A stretch of DNA of 64,000 nucleotides from Eucalyptus grandis (taxonomy: Eukaryota; Streptophyta; Magnoliopsida; Myrtales; Myrtaceae), in assembly GCF_016545825.1 (NCBI RefSeq), contig NC_052619.1:30667803-30731802 (forward strand), read 5' to 3'. This document shows positions 1 to 11,129 of the stretch, one piece after another; within the stretch, counting starts at the first letter, position 1; every line of letters starts with the position of its first letter. Under the pieces are notes generated by a model. It had not been told where the DNA came from. It ran no database searches and saw only the letters and a program-made list of their open reading frames with translations. The position numbers and the translations under genes are program-made.

Positions 1-1368
1 GAGATTAAAAGCTCGCTTAGTTGCAAAGGGATTTCATCAAGAAGCAGGGGTCGATTTTATTGAAACATTTAGTCCAATCATCAAGCATGCCACTATTCGG
101 ATAGTCCTTTCTGTTGCAATAATGAAGAATTGAACTATACACCAGCTCGATGTTAAAAATGCATTTCTCCATGGTACATTAAATGAAACAGTTTACATGG
201 AGCAGCCCCCTGGTTTTATTGATCCTCAACAATCTCATTGTGTATGTTTGCTTAAGAAATCCCTATATGGACTTCGTCAAGCACCACGAGCATGGTTTGA
301 CAAATTTAGCAACTCCCTCCTGGAGAATGGTTTCTTCTGTAGTACTGCTGACCCTTCCCTCTTCGTGCTTCATACTGGTTCAGACACAGTTCTATTATTA
401 CTGTATGTTGATGACAAAGTTCTGACAGGAAGCTCAGCTCAACTACTAACCACTTTGATTGAGTTACTGAGTCTTCACTTTCACATGAAAGATTTGGGCC
501 ATCTTCACTATTTTCTTGGCATTGAAGTCAAACGCTCTCCTTATGATTTATTTCTCTGTCAAACCAAGTATGCTATTGATTTGTTGACAAGAGCTCATAT
601 GACCAGTTGTAAACCTGTATCAACTCCTCTTCCACTTCGATCAATTACTATGACAGATGATACTACTTTGCTCTCTAACCCTCTTGAGTATAGAAGTCTT
701 GTGGGAGGCCTTCAATACTTAACAATTACCCGTCCCGATCTTGCTTATGCAACAAACACCTTGTGTCAAAAATTGCAGCATCCAACAGTTGCAGATCTTC
801 ACCGATTAAAAAGAGTACTTCGCTATGTCAAAGGCACCACTCATCTTGGTCTTTTTCTTCATTCTCGTAGCTCAACAGCTCTCTATGGCTTCTCAGATGC
901 TGACTGGGCTGGGTGTGCTGACACCAGGCGATCCACAACTGGCTACTGTACATATCTTGGATCCAATCTTCTTTCTTGGTCAGCTAAGAAACAACCAACT
1001 GTCTCTCGTTCTTCCACGGAAGCCGAATACCAAGCTCTTGCATCTACTTCAGTTGATCTTACTTGGATTGCTTTTGTTTTGCGTGATATTGGTATATCTC
1101 TTCTTTCTCCCACTCTCTTATTTTGTGACAATAAGTCTGCTATCTCTCTTACAACTAATCCAATTCTTCATGCCCGAACCAAACATATTGAGGTTGACTT
1201 CCATTTTGTTCGGGAGAAAGTCTCCTCAGAATCCCTCAGTATTCATTATGTTCCTAGCCATCTTCAACTTGCAGATATTTTTACAAAATCCTTGACACTT
1301 TTTGTTCATGTTAATCTTCATACCAAATTGGGCATGGGATTTTCATCCCCTCCCAATTTGAGGGGGGA
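1..1368 (+). pseudogene. Ty1/copia pol remnant (reverse transcriptase and RNase H), 5' truncated by window edge
   Basis: The reading frame starting at base 2 encodes the C-terminal half of a copia polyprotein: [19 protein letters not shown], then LDVKNAFLHGTLNETVYMEQ (fingers/palm), LYGLRQAPRAWF, and the catalytic YVDD box near 404-415, followed by RNase H with DADWAGC near 896-916, SRSSTEAEYQAL near 1005-1040, and the closing ADIFTKSL near 1273-1296. The protein would copy element RNA into cDNA inside virus-like particles. An in-frame TGA at 131-133 replaces the Trp usual before TIHQLDVKNAF, so this copy cannot make full-length pol. From 197 the frame is otherwise open to the stop at 1499-1501, running into the LTR. 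Gag, protease and integrase lie outside the window. Wording resembles the Ale-type lineage, at low confidence. Confidence 0.93.
1361..1368 (+). promoter_or_regulatory. Polypurine tract of the copia element
   Basis: The purine run AGGGGGGA lies immediately before the LTR start TGTTA. It is the expected primer site for plus-strand DNA synthesis. Confidence 0.8.
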
Positions 1369-1944
1369 TGTTAAGAACATTCATTCATCGAAGCTTGAAA
1401 CAGAGAAGTCAGACTGTAACAGAGACAAGTCTATGGCTGTCATTGGAGAAGCTTGGAAGAAGCAGAATACACAAGTTAGTAACCGCAATGCTGTCAAATA
1501 ATGTCAGCCGTGTATCTACATAATGTGGTGAAGATAAGTCGGTGAAGTAAAGACATCACGTGACCAATTTCCGGAGAAGGAAAAGAGAGGCAGTTGATTC
1601 AGTTAGCTCAGCTTTTGTGAAATAAGTTCTTTTCTGTTTAAGTCTTTCATTGATTTAGTTTTACGTTGACAACTAGCATTCTGTTTTTCATTAAGCATCT
1701 GTTGTATATAGATAAGAAGAGACTTCTTCCTCTTCATAGATTCATTGTAACAGTTTCTTGAGAGAATAGAAAGGGAGAATACTCCATTGAAAGATGCTCT
1801 GTATTTTTTGAGGTGAATACACCATTATACAGAAGAGAATAAAGGAATCGTCTTTTTCTTTTGCATTCATCTGTAATCTTGTTCATCTTCACTTGAAGCA
1901 CATACGATATCGATAACTAGCATGCAGATCTTACCAATCTAACA
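1369..1944 (+). mobile_element. 3' LTR of the copia element (576 bp)
   Basis: It begins TGTTAAGAAC directly after the polypurine tract and ends TCTAACA, giving the 5-bp terminal inverted repeat TGTTA/TAACA with TG...CA ends. A TATA-like string (TATATAGATAAG) sits near 1706. The 5' partner is outside the window, so the target duplication cannot be confirmed; the next five bases are CTCTC. Confidence 0.85.
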
Positions 1945-2924
1945 CTCTCATGTGGGTTCGGAGAGTGCAAACTGATCCCAAGTCAACTTACTACATCCAA
2001 TTGAAAAAAAAAAAAAATTGGCGATAGACTGCCCCAATTCCTATATCTTGGTTGGCCAAATCGCTATTACCATAACATTGAGCGAGTAAACCTTATAACT
2101 TTTTGATAGTCTCAAACCTACTAAATTATAGACCAGTGGATAGTGCTATAGATCTGCATGGTGATTTGGTGATTTTCACAGTCTAATCTTCAGGTCTTTC
2201 GGCAATATTTTTTCACAGTTTCATCAAATGTTCAACTAGGCATGGCTTAACCCGCAAATAATTATTGGAGCCATCTTGGATGGCTCGAATGGGCTATGAG
2301 ACCTATGACTAATCTTTGTAGCGTTACTAAAAGGTTGAAAGTAAAGCTACCTCAAACTTGAACAGGACACGTTAAAGAAAGTTGTGGCTAGTTTGAATAG
2401 GCAATGAATCAATCTATACCTCAAATCGATTAGTCAAAGTAATAAAGCCGGTTTGGTCAATAATGGTATTGGGCTTCTAAAGCCTCCTGCTAACATGGCC
2501 TGTGACTTGGCCTAATAACATAGCTTGCTGACGTCATAGGATGTAACTCACCGGTGCGAAACTTGACTTGGCGCTTGTAAGTGCGTGGAAGCTTTGTTTG
2601 CCCTGAAATTGGACGACCAACTTCTAAGGCGATTGATGAGTTGACTTGTATTGTGGATTCAGTTTTTGGAGGCACAAATGTTGTTGGAGGCACTTTACGA
2701 ACTATTGTTAGAGTTTTAACACCCATCATGTATGTTGACACTTACATTTCAACGACTTATTAATCGTTCATTAATTGTATAGAAAGTTAATAATTAATTC
2801 TTAATCCCTAACAAAAATAATTTTCATTAAGTTGAGTTGATATGAAAATTAGGAACATTTACGTTGCTAGTATTAATTATTAAAATTTCAGAATTTTTAT
2901 TTTTTAAAAGTTAAAAAAATTAAT
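1945..2924. other. Unassigned DNA; short coding-like fragment at 2581-2763
   Basis: No complete gene is recognised. A 60-codon plus-strand frame at 2581-2763 (fragment wording AIDELTCIVDSVFGGTNVV) looks coding-like but has no family I can name. A weakly similar stretch recurs at about 4690-4770. From about 2760 the sequence turns AT-rich (repeated TTAATTAAT-type words). Confidence 0.4.
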
Positions 2925-4440
2925 TTAAAAAACGTAGTGGGCCCGGGTTAGGGCTGGGCCTGCCGAGCCCCTTTTTCTTTTCCTTTCTTTTTTCCCTTCC
3001 CCTCTTTGGGCCCGGCTCTCTTCTTTTCCTTTTCTTTTTTTTTTTGCCCCTTGTCCTTGGCCCGGCCCTTGCCACATCTTTCCCTCTCTTTCCCTCACGC
3101 CCTCTGCAACGCGACGAGGACGCTGGTACGATGGGGAACGGGACGACCGCAGGAGCGTCCGGTCCGGGGTCAGGCCGGCAGGGGCAGCTGGCGTCGCAGG
3201 AGGCCATGCGCGCTGGGCAACTTCAAAGGGAGAGAGGTGTGTGAGCCACCGCGCTTGGACCTCGGCCGCCGACCCTTGCTGACGCGTGCTTCTCCCACGG
3301 TAGGTATCGTGCGTATCTTTTTGAGTTGTGTCGAGTTGCGTCAATTTCCCCGGGATCCCGGCTCGGAGGCCTGCGGGGCGACCGAACGTAGTCCGGTCTA
3401 TGGAGCTCGCCCACCGTTCGCCACCCCCGAGCCGGGTAGAGACCCTCGGCCGACCCCCTTTTATGCCTTGCTTTTTGCCTGTTCTCTCATGTTTTTGCAC
3501 GAGCTACTGAGCCGGGGCGTGCGTTTCGGGTTCGTTTAAGCTGTCCTTCGTTGCAGTTGAGCATTCCCCGCGGATTCGTGTTGAGTTTTGATCCGGTTTC
3601 GAGTCTTGTTCTCGTTCGGGTTTTCCTTTCAATTCGCCCACCACGCGTTTGACAAAATGTTTGCACCAAGGCCGTAAATATTTTCTTCCGATTTTGAGCC
3701 GCTTGAACGTGTAGCTATGGGCTACGCTCGATGGTGATCTCTCTATAACCTCAGAATACGTTTTTTGTCACCACAGTTCAACATGCATTTTCTTTTCTCT
3801 TTTTCGAGTCTCTTTCGGTGGTGCCTCTGTGTTGTTTTATCCTATACAATCTTCTCATAGTGGATGTGAATACTGGCGAGGTTCTTGACGAACACTGATT
3901 TCTCACGATGCTTGACTGAGCTCTACTCTTATCGTTCATTTTATATGTTACGCATCGTTGTGGAGTCATAATCGAAGATGGGCCTTGGTACAATGACTGT
4001 GATCCATAGCAGACGTTTTTGTTGGTGACTTGAGTTTTGATGGTGAAGATTGAAGGGCTCATGTTCTGGGGAGGATGGGGAGAATCCAGAGAGCAATGGG
4101 GGAGATCGACCATATTTTTAGAGAGAGAAGAAAATGGGAAATGAGCTTGGGTTGAACTTTAGTAAATCTAGATTGGGCTTAAGTTAATCAAGTCTGGACT
4201 TGTTTTGTTTGGGCCTAATTGGTCTTGTGGAATTTGGGTTTAATTCGTTTGAGATTTTTTGGACTCGTATAGTTTAGTTTAGTTTTGGCTGGACGTTTTA
4301 GGTGAGTTGGCCTTTCGAGTTAAATTCAGGTTTGTTTCAAGGTCTAGGTCTAACTGGGCTCAGTTGTGGGAATCCGCCCGCGAATTAGTCCTGCTCGGCG
4401 GGCCCGAGCCTGACTGCACTTGATAGTCCATGCCGATGTC
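2925..4440. other. GC-rich, exon-like block of unknown origin with inverted edge motifs
   Basis: The block is abruptly GC-rich between AT-rich flanks. Its left edge has GGGCCTGCCGAGCC and its right edge GCTCGGCGGGCCCGAGCC, which are roughly inverted relative to each other. A CT-rich tract (2970-3050) is followed by GC-rich, CpG-rich sequence ending in a donor-like CACG/GTAGGTAT near 3297-3306. Several overlapping frames are open on both strands because of composition; none matches a family I know. It resembles the leader of the long gypsy LTRs elsewhere in the window or a captured first exon, but I cannot place its ends. Confidence 0.35.
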
Positions 4441-5502
4441 CTTATTTTCGGTTTTTTTTTTTTAGAAAAAGAATATTCTAAAAATTTAAAAGGAGAAAAG
4501 TTTAAAAATCTCGAAAAAATTTATTTTGGTTTTTTTGAAAACACAATTAAAAAATGCATAGAAATATTTAAAAACTTATAAAAATTTTAAAAATTCAAAA
4601 AATTCACAAATTTAATAATTTTATAAGAAAAAATTAAAAAATGCATAAAAAAAATACCTCTCTAATGTGGTAGAGCATGACCTACAAGTAAAGAAACTCA
4701 ACTTAGCGCTTTTACGGCGGTTGATGGTTAACTGATCGTGTCAACTCAATTTTTGGAGGCAACGGTTACTATAGTGCACAATGTGGACTAGGGATTAGAG
4801 TTCCTTCAAGAAATAAGTAAAAGAGGCCAAGGAAAAGGAGGAGGATATGTCCATCATGTTCACATGGAATGCAGCTAAAACTGGACTGGACTATTGACTA
4901 TATGGCACGATGATAAGGAGGTGGAGCAAGGCGACCATTCGCTTGTGCTGAATTAACGAGGACAGTAGTGGATCGTGTTGTTAGAGGAGGAGCAAGGAGA
5001 CTCTTGCTAGATAGACGACGACTGTGGAAAGTGCTGCTCATGCGAAGGTGTTATACTGGGGAAGGGAGTGATGGGCAAAGCTCAATTTGTGGTAGTAGGC
5101 TCAGCTTTACGCCAACGAGATTTCTAAACTAAATCGCGACAATAAATGAATAACTATCGGTTTTTCACGAAGAGACGAGGCATTGATTTTGAGTAGTAGC
5201 AATGACAATGGTTCAATTGCTTAACTTCAATGTTACAACGTGTGATTTATTTGTAGGAACAATAACCAATTGCAAAAGATCCCGTTAAATGTAGAATACA
5301 ACTAATCTATACACAAGCCTGACTGAGTATATATCCCAGGAGATCAACAAAGGTCAAGATCCCATAATATACTACAGTTTTTGCTTATCTACTTAACAAC
5401 ATTCAAATGAAAAAGAAAGACTAAACTAATGACTCCTATGTTCCTAGTAGAATTTCATTATTGGTTGATGAATGAATGCTCACTTCGCAAAGTCACACCA
5501 TA
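4441..5502. other. Unassigned DNA; last ~110 bp is host flank of element A
   Basis: 4450-4660 is A/T-rich. 4690-5390 has no recognisable gene. From about 5395 to 5502 the sequence (ending CACTTCGCAAAGTCACACCA) is paralogous to 31260-31370. It is therefore the left half of a host locus that was split by element A. Confidence 0.5.
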
Positions 5503-6288
5503 TATGATATCTCGTAAGTTGGCCACTTTCGAAATATATGAAATAATTATTTCATCAATGCACTAATGATGAATTTACTATGAACTAATCACTCATGAGT
5601 TAACTAATCTATTGAACGAGACCATAAAGGGTCAAAACACGACACAATAGAGAATTCAATCAAATCAACCGCTTGATCATAAGAATCGACAAGGTTTAAT
5701 CCTGCATTGTTATAAGTCAATTAGCGAACCAATATAAATCGATTTGATAGAAGTATGTAATAGGTTTGCGGGTGGTTTTGCATGATTACAATACTTACGT
5801 GGAACAACGATAAATCGATTTTCTATTGATCTTACACTCATGATACGTAATTAAACCCTTACGATTACATGACAACTGAGGTCATCTACAATTCTAAGAG
5901 GTACAAATGTGAATTGAAAATTATCAATCATGGGTCAACCGTGCGAAAACCTCTAAAAGTGACCCGATAGTTTAAGTGATATTAAAGTTGCATTTGATCG
6001 ATTTTAACCATGAAATTAAATTTGATTTTGGATATCAAACTTTCGAGAATTTCAAAACTAACTTATTGGGCATCGCCTCATTGTCCGTCAAATTATTGGC
6101 AAGTTCGAAATTTTGAAAAATGGAATTATCGAACGAAAATGAAAGTTGAAAAGGGAACCGAGCCTAGTGGCAAAGTTGTGAATTTTGGCGAAATCTTGAT
6201 TTTAAAGAAAAAAGGAAAACAAAAATAAAATTGAGGGGACAAAATACTAGGTGAAGAGGAATTAAGGGGGAGTGGGTGAAGGGAAATA

Positions 6289-6900
6289 ATGGATTTTAGG
6301 GAAAAATCTTGGAAAAATCCTTCTCTCTCTCACTCTCTCTCTCTCTCATTCACTCCTCTCCCCCTCCCCCTCCATTTCCTTTTTCCTTTGCCTAGTCCTC
6401 CAACCCTCCATTCTCCTCCTCCTCCTCTTCTTCTTCTTCTTCTTCTTCTTCTTCTTCTTCTTCTTCCTTGTTTTGTTGCTTTTGACTATCCATCTCACCA
6501 CCACCTATCACTCACCGCCACTCCATTGTCTAAGCCACCACTTGTTCTGCTGCTCGACCACCAAGGTTGGTCACTCCTCAACCTCACTGAACCACCACAT
6601 TGCTGCTCACTCACTGCCGCAAGCTCTAACCACCCATGCCATCCTTCACTGTCATCCACCACCACCGCAAACCACCATCGCTGTCTTCACCTCAAGCCAC
6701 TGCCACCACCACCACCGAGCTCTCAAGCAAGGTGGCCATGAGCCTTAAAGCTCACTATGCTGTTGCCATTGCCCCTCCATTGGTGCCGTGAATGCCGCGT
6801 CCTTGACACCATCATGCCACTATTGCCGTGAGTCTGTCACCACCGGAAAACTCGTGAGTTAACTCCTAATCCTTGATTAGGTAGCTAATAACGTTTAAGG
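6289..6900 (+). repeat. CT/TTC-rich leader in the 5' LTR of element A
   Basis: A CT-rich tract (6323-6370) and a (TTC)n run (6427-6467) precede a CAC/CCA-rich segment. Long open frames here come from the low-complexity bias (Ser/Leu/Pro/His). The matching positions of the 3' LTR (14840-15000) show the same organisation with a longer (CT)n, so this is an LTR feature and not a host gene. Confidence 0.7.
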
Positions 6901-7962
6901 GTAGGTTTAGTTTAGGTTAATGGTGGTTATTAAAATATAATGTTGGTTTAGTGTTAACCATGGTTAGGATGAGTTAGATTAAGGCTAACTGAGATTAGTC
7001 TTAATTAAGGACAATTAGTTTAATTAATCATAATTATTTTAATTAATGATGATAAATTTTAATTAACTATAGATAAATTAATTAATGATAGTTAATCTTA
7101 ATTAATCGCAATTAGTGTAAATTAATGACAAGTTCGTTGTTAAGTAGAATTTTATGCTCGTTTTTCTAGATTAGTTAGTGCATAATTCCGATTGTTTGAG
7201 TTTGTGATGCCATGTTATCGATTGTTCAATGATAAGCTTTATTTACTATTTCAAAAGAAGGTTTGATGGATAAGAAAAATAACAAATTTTGATGTGTCGG
7301 TTTGGACGTCGAGTTTTACGCATTAAACAGGACAATGGGGTTTTAAAGTGAAAATATGTAAAATTTGGTGGATTGATTTTTAGTACGTGATCATGTGTGA
7401 ATATTGTACTAGAATTTTAAGTGTAAAAATTTGCCAAAGTTGGTTATTTGGAACACGAACTCTTTTGTGCTGGGCTAATTAATGGAAAATAATATTGGTT
7501 TAATTGTTGGTGTGCTTGCGTGGTCATTTAATTGAACTCATTAACTAATGGGAGTTTGGAGGCGATGCCTGATGTTTATCAAATGCCTGGCGAGGATGCG
7601 AATGCCAAATCGCAGTTGAGGCCAGATCAATACTCTTTTATGGAATGCCATTTAGGTGGGGTTTTAGACAATGACGTGTCTGATGAGGCGAGACGATGCC
7701 TGATTAGGTCGAAAGACTACTGACTTGTGTGTTGGCTGTGGCCCGAGGGATCATAATAATTTTAACACATATGTTTGGCCATACGCCTCATTATTGTAGA
7801 TTGTGTTATGATTATTGTTTATGTTTGTTGCATTGATATTACCATATGTGATGTACTAATGTGCGGGGGTGTACCAAGGCAAGGTAAGTTGTATATCGTG
7901 TGCATTTAGACCGCCTCTGAGACGAATTCACGTCCTAATCGAGACTTAGGTTGTTAATTCAC

Positions 7963-7978
7963 TGAGATTTTTATCTCA
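7963..7978. promoter_or_regulatory. Palindrome TGAGAT-TTTT-ATCTCA in LTR A
   Basis: A perfect 6-bp inverted repeat with a 4-nt spacer lies 79 bp after the GTAAGT at 7884. Other LTRs in the window carry TGAGAC-N3-GTCTCA at the same place, so both arms have changed together. Function unknown. Confidence 0.6.
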
Positions 7979-8012
7979 CACTATTCTTGTTGAATATTTT
8001 CAAGTTTGTAGT

Positions 8013-8084
8013 ATGGAAAACCATCATGTGCGGTTTGGGGTCCCAATGGACCAAGACATGGGCATGCCTAGTGTCACTTTTTGA
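8013..8084 (+). pseudogene. Possible relic of the LTR-encoded small protein in LTR A
   Basis: A 23-codon frame just after the palindrome and an acceptor-like TTTGTAG contains RFGVPMDQD. This resembles the start of the small protein in the solo LTR at 22448 (MHFGIPEEV). The frame closes with TGA. The similarity is short and could be coincidental. Confidence 0.3.
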
Positions 8085-8314
8085 TTGGCCTCATCGTTAG
8101 TGAAGTTTACATTAACCTTGATCTTGCAGGTTTTTGAGATGGTTAGTAGGAAGTGGTTGTAGAAAGGCTTGTAATTATTAAATTTTCTAGGATTAACAGT
8201 TTATAAATGAAAGTGTTGCTTTTGCAAATGTTTGTTGTGTTTTTACTATTCATGTTGTTTGTTGTTTGACTGGGTGTTGTTATATTTAATGCTTCGCTTG
8301 CGTTTGATCAATTA

Positions 8315-9152
8315 GGGTGCGCATGACAACCATTCTGTTCTAGAAATAGTTTCTATAACAGAAATAGATTTTTCTATTGCTATTTTTAGAAGAGTTTCTT
8401 AGCAAAAATAACCGTTTGATAACGACACAAAATTTATACTCTAAAAATAGAAATTCGTTTGATAACGACACAAAATTTCTTCCTTCCTGGACGATGGCGG
8501 TGACGACCGCACGACCTTTAATATAAAAAATAAAATAAAATAAAATAAAATAAATCATAAAAAATATCATTTTATTTTAAAATTAAAATAGAATAAATAA
8601 AATAATTATTTTATTTTATTTTATTTTACAAATAAATTTATTTTAAAATGAATAAAAATAAAAAAATAAAATAAAATTATTTGGCAAAACACTCAAGGCA
8701 AATAAAAATAAATTTATTTTTAATAAAAATAATTTTTTTATTTATCATAAATAAATAATTTTTAATAAATTTATTTTTAATAAACTAAAAATAAAATGAT
8801 AAATAATAATTTTATTTATTTTAATAAATTTATTTTTATTTTTAAATGAATATATTTATTTTTATTTTTAATAAAATGAGAAGAGGCGGAGGAGGAGGAG
8901 GAGGCGGGGACATAGAGGAGATGAGGGAGGACTCACCGAAATTAGGGTTTAGTGAGAGAAATTATTTCGATTTCTCTTCCGTAAATCAAGTAGAAAATTT
9001 TAACTTCGATTTTCTTCAAAACCTATTTCGGAATAGAAATCTATTCCGAAATAGAAAACCGATTAGGTTTATCAAACGGATTTCTCTTCCGAAACAGTGT
9101 GGAACAAAAAAACTATTACTAAAATAGAAATTTTGGGTTGTCATGCACCCCC
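8315..9152. mobile_element. TIR DNA transposon (Harbinger/Tourist-like) inserted in the 5' LTR of A
   Basis: The ends GGGTGCGCATGACAACC and the complement of GGTTGTCATGCACCCCC form terminal inverted repeats, flanked by TTA (8312-8314) and TTA (9153-9155). The homologous place in the 3' LTR (24300-24325) lacks the insert. A 3-bp TTA duplication fits PIF/Harbinger. The interior is mostly A/T repeats (TAAAA units, 8520-8870), a (GGA)n run near 8885-8905 and a doubled GTTTGATAACGACACAAAAT motif. No transposase is visible, so it is non-autonomous. Confidence 0.75.
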
Positions 9153-9162
9153 TTAAAGACCA

Positions 9163-9203
9163 GGTTGACGACAAGTCTTGGGACGTCCTAATTTAATCAA
9201 TTG
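9163..9203 (+). promoter_or_regulatory. Terminal LTR hairpin (LTR A, 5' copy)
   Basis: An outer arm GGTTG and inner GACGAC face inner GTC and outer CAATTG, with wobble pairs. It lies about 40 bp before the LTR end and corresponds in place to stronger hairpins in the other LTRs of the window. Confidence 0.4.
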
Positions 9204-9254
9204 TTAAGGGATGCTCACGCATTCAGGGTTTAGGGCATGGCATTCTAATTTAAG

Positions 9255-9273
9255 TGATATCAAAACCTGGTTA
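9255..9273 (+). promoter_or_regulatory. Degenerate primer binding site of element A
   Basis: GTGATATCAAAACCTGGTT lies 12 bp after the 5' LTR. It aligns with the GTGGTATCAGAGCAATGGTT of element B, the usual initiator-Met tRNA site, but has several mismatches. Confidence 0.65.
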
Positions 9274-9559
9274 AGGTTTAGAGTGATAAGATGCAATGGG
9301 TTTTGGGATAGTCAACTAGGAAAAACATTTTTTCTTATACTTATGCTTGTGATTGCTTAATTGCCTTATATATGTTGCTTAGATTTCTGATTCCTTATAA
9401 GAATTTGAAAGCAAGTTTTTATAAAGATCCTATGCGATGAGTGGTCCTGATTAGAGGGCCCCTCAAAGAAGGGCTATGACGACTTTAACTAGCACCAAAG
9501 GAAGGGCATTGACTTAAGCTAGTGCTAGAGGGAGGACACTGAGGCGGGCTCATGCTAGA

Positions 9560-10480
9560 GGGAGAGCACCGGTTGATCTAGGATTGACGGGATCATGTAA
9601 GCCCTAGAAACTTTGGGGAATGTAGTTGGGCAACAAGCTCAAAATCAAGTTGTTGTTGCCATTGCCACCGCTATCACTAATGCTGCCGCTACTGCGACTG
9701 CACGTACTGAAGTCTCACTTGGGAATGAGAATGGTGATTGACCTATGCATTAATTGGTGAAGCAGTTCCTGAAGCTGAAGCCACCGAAGTTCACTTGAGT
9801 GGGTGACCCTGAGGCTATAACCCTTTGGGTCAATTATAGGGTAATGTGAGTACGTGATGGGAAGCCACTAAGAGAAGGGTGTTTCCCGAAGGCATAGTCC
9901 TTAAGTGGGATGCCTTTGTAGAGGCTTTTTATGAAAAAACTTCTTGGACTGCTCTTAGGAATAAAAGATGGTCGAGTTCCAGTACCTCCACCAAAATTAG
10001 ATGTCTTTAAACCCGCATGAGGCGAAATTCGCCAAGCCATCTAAGTATATGTCGAGGTACCTGATGGATAAAGCAAGGAGATTCAAAGATGGTCTGAAGC
10101 CAGAAATAAAGGACCAATTGGTGCACCTAAATCTCAAAGATTATGATGAATTGTACGAGAGGGTCCAACTGATTGAGAAGAACATGAATGAATGGGCTTG
10201 TCTTTTGGGCTGTGCCGGAAAAACAATAAAAGTAAGTGAGTTGAGTAACCCTAGTTGTATTTGGGTCGCAATTTCGCCGAACAGAGATAACAATCAATTT
10301 TGGAAAAGGCCGATGCTTGGAGGAAAGTATTTCATCCCTCCCAACCAAAAGGGCTGAGTTGGGAAGCCGGCACATAACACAAATAGCTTGTGCTGTTTCT
10401 ATGGAAGGAAACATGAATCAGCCACGTGTCTTGCCAAAATGGGAGCTTGTTATGATGCGGCCAGCACAACCACTAGGTGA
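9560..10480 (+). pseudogene. Element A gag relic (capsid core and broken zinc knuckle)
   Basis: Fragments in shifting frames match plant gypsy Gag: VKQFLKLKPPKFT then GDPEA near 9760-9815, FPEGIVLKWDAFVEAFYE near 9885-9935, and a longer open piece at 10001-10200 with HEAKFAKPSKYMSRYL and LKPEIKDQLVHLNLKDYDEL. The nucleocapsid knuckle near 10390-10430 reads CFYG...HESATC, so its second Cys is lost. Gag would form the particle that packages element RNA; this copy has stops and frameshifts and is not functional. Confidence 0.8.
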
Positions 10481-10599
10481 AGAACTACCCACGCAGGTTC
10501 ATAGGAGCCCAAGCATTACTACCGTAGATAGGGCAGTCAGCAAGGAATGCATCACAAAATGCACAGTAAGGCATTTTGAACAAGTCTTCAATGTAAGGA

Positions 10600-10935
10600 A
10601 TGGTGTATATTGTCACCAAGAAAGATGCAAGAAATTTGCAGAACGTGATTACAAGTACAGTCTTGTTATACGACTATGCTGTTTATGTTTTATTTGATCA
10701 TAGAGCCATGCATTCTTTTATTGCTAAGTGGATTGTTAAGTTAGTAGGGTTAAGTCTGAAACTGTTGGAAGCGGTCATTAGTATATCTATCTCATTAAAG
10801 GATAAAGTGTTGTTTACGATAGGATGCGTAGGTTGCAAGTTAGTGATTGGTAATCAAGAGAAAAGTATAAATTTAATTATGTCGGCGATGTTTGATTTTG
10901 ATGTAATCATTGGTATGGATTGGCTCAACGAGTAA
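10600..10935 (+). pseudogene. Element A aspartic protease relic
   Basis: A 111-codon open frame carries YVLFDHRAMHSFIAKW where gypsy proteases have LFDxGATHSF, and ends DFDVIIGMDWLNE, the conserved DVILGMDWL segment after the protease. The catalytic D-S/T-G triad is replaced by DHR, so cleavage of the polyprotein would fail even if it were translated. Confidence 0.75.
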
Positions 10936-11129
10936 CGGGCTACAATGGACTGTTATCATAAAGCGATTTAATTAATGAGTGGTAGTTTCGAGTTCTTTGG
11001 AAACCGAAGAAGACCCTCGATTCCTTTAATTTCGTCACTTGAGGCAACCTAGCTGTTGAATGTGGGTTGCTACAGTTATTGGTGACTGTAGTTGATATGT
11101 TGATTGTGGAGCCAAGGATGAAAGACATC

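Larger units (their letters stand above)
5503..9242 (+). mobile_element. 5' LTR of element A (3740 bp including a TIR insertion)
   Basis: It starts TATGATATCTCG (TGTGATATCCCG in the 3' LTR, so the first dinucleotide pair has mutated) and ends GGGCATGGCA. It matches the pieces of the 3' LTR along its length: the (TTC)n leader at 6427-6467, the ACTCGTGAGTTAACTC site near 6853, AT-rich TTAATTAA blocks at 7020-7130, and a GTAAGT donor-like site at 7884. An 838-bp TIR element at 8315-9152 is absent from the 3' LTR. Confidence 0.85.

Noticed and set aside
3006..3539. 177-codon frame in the GC-rich block as a gene
   Set aside because: Overlapping frames on both strands are equally open and no domain wording is visible; composition explains it.
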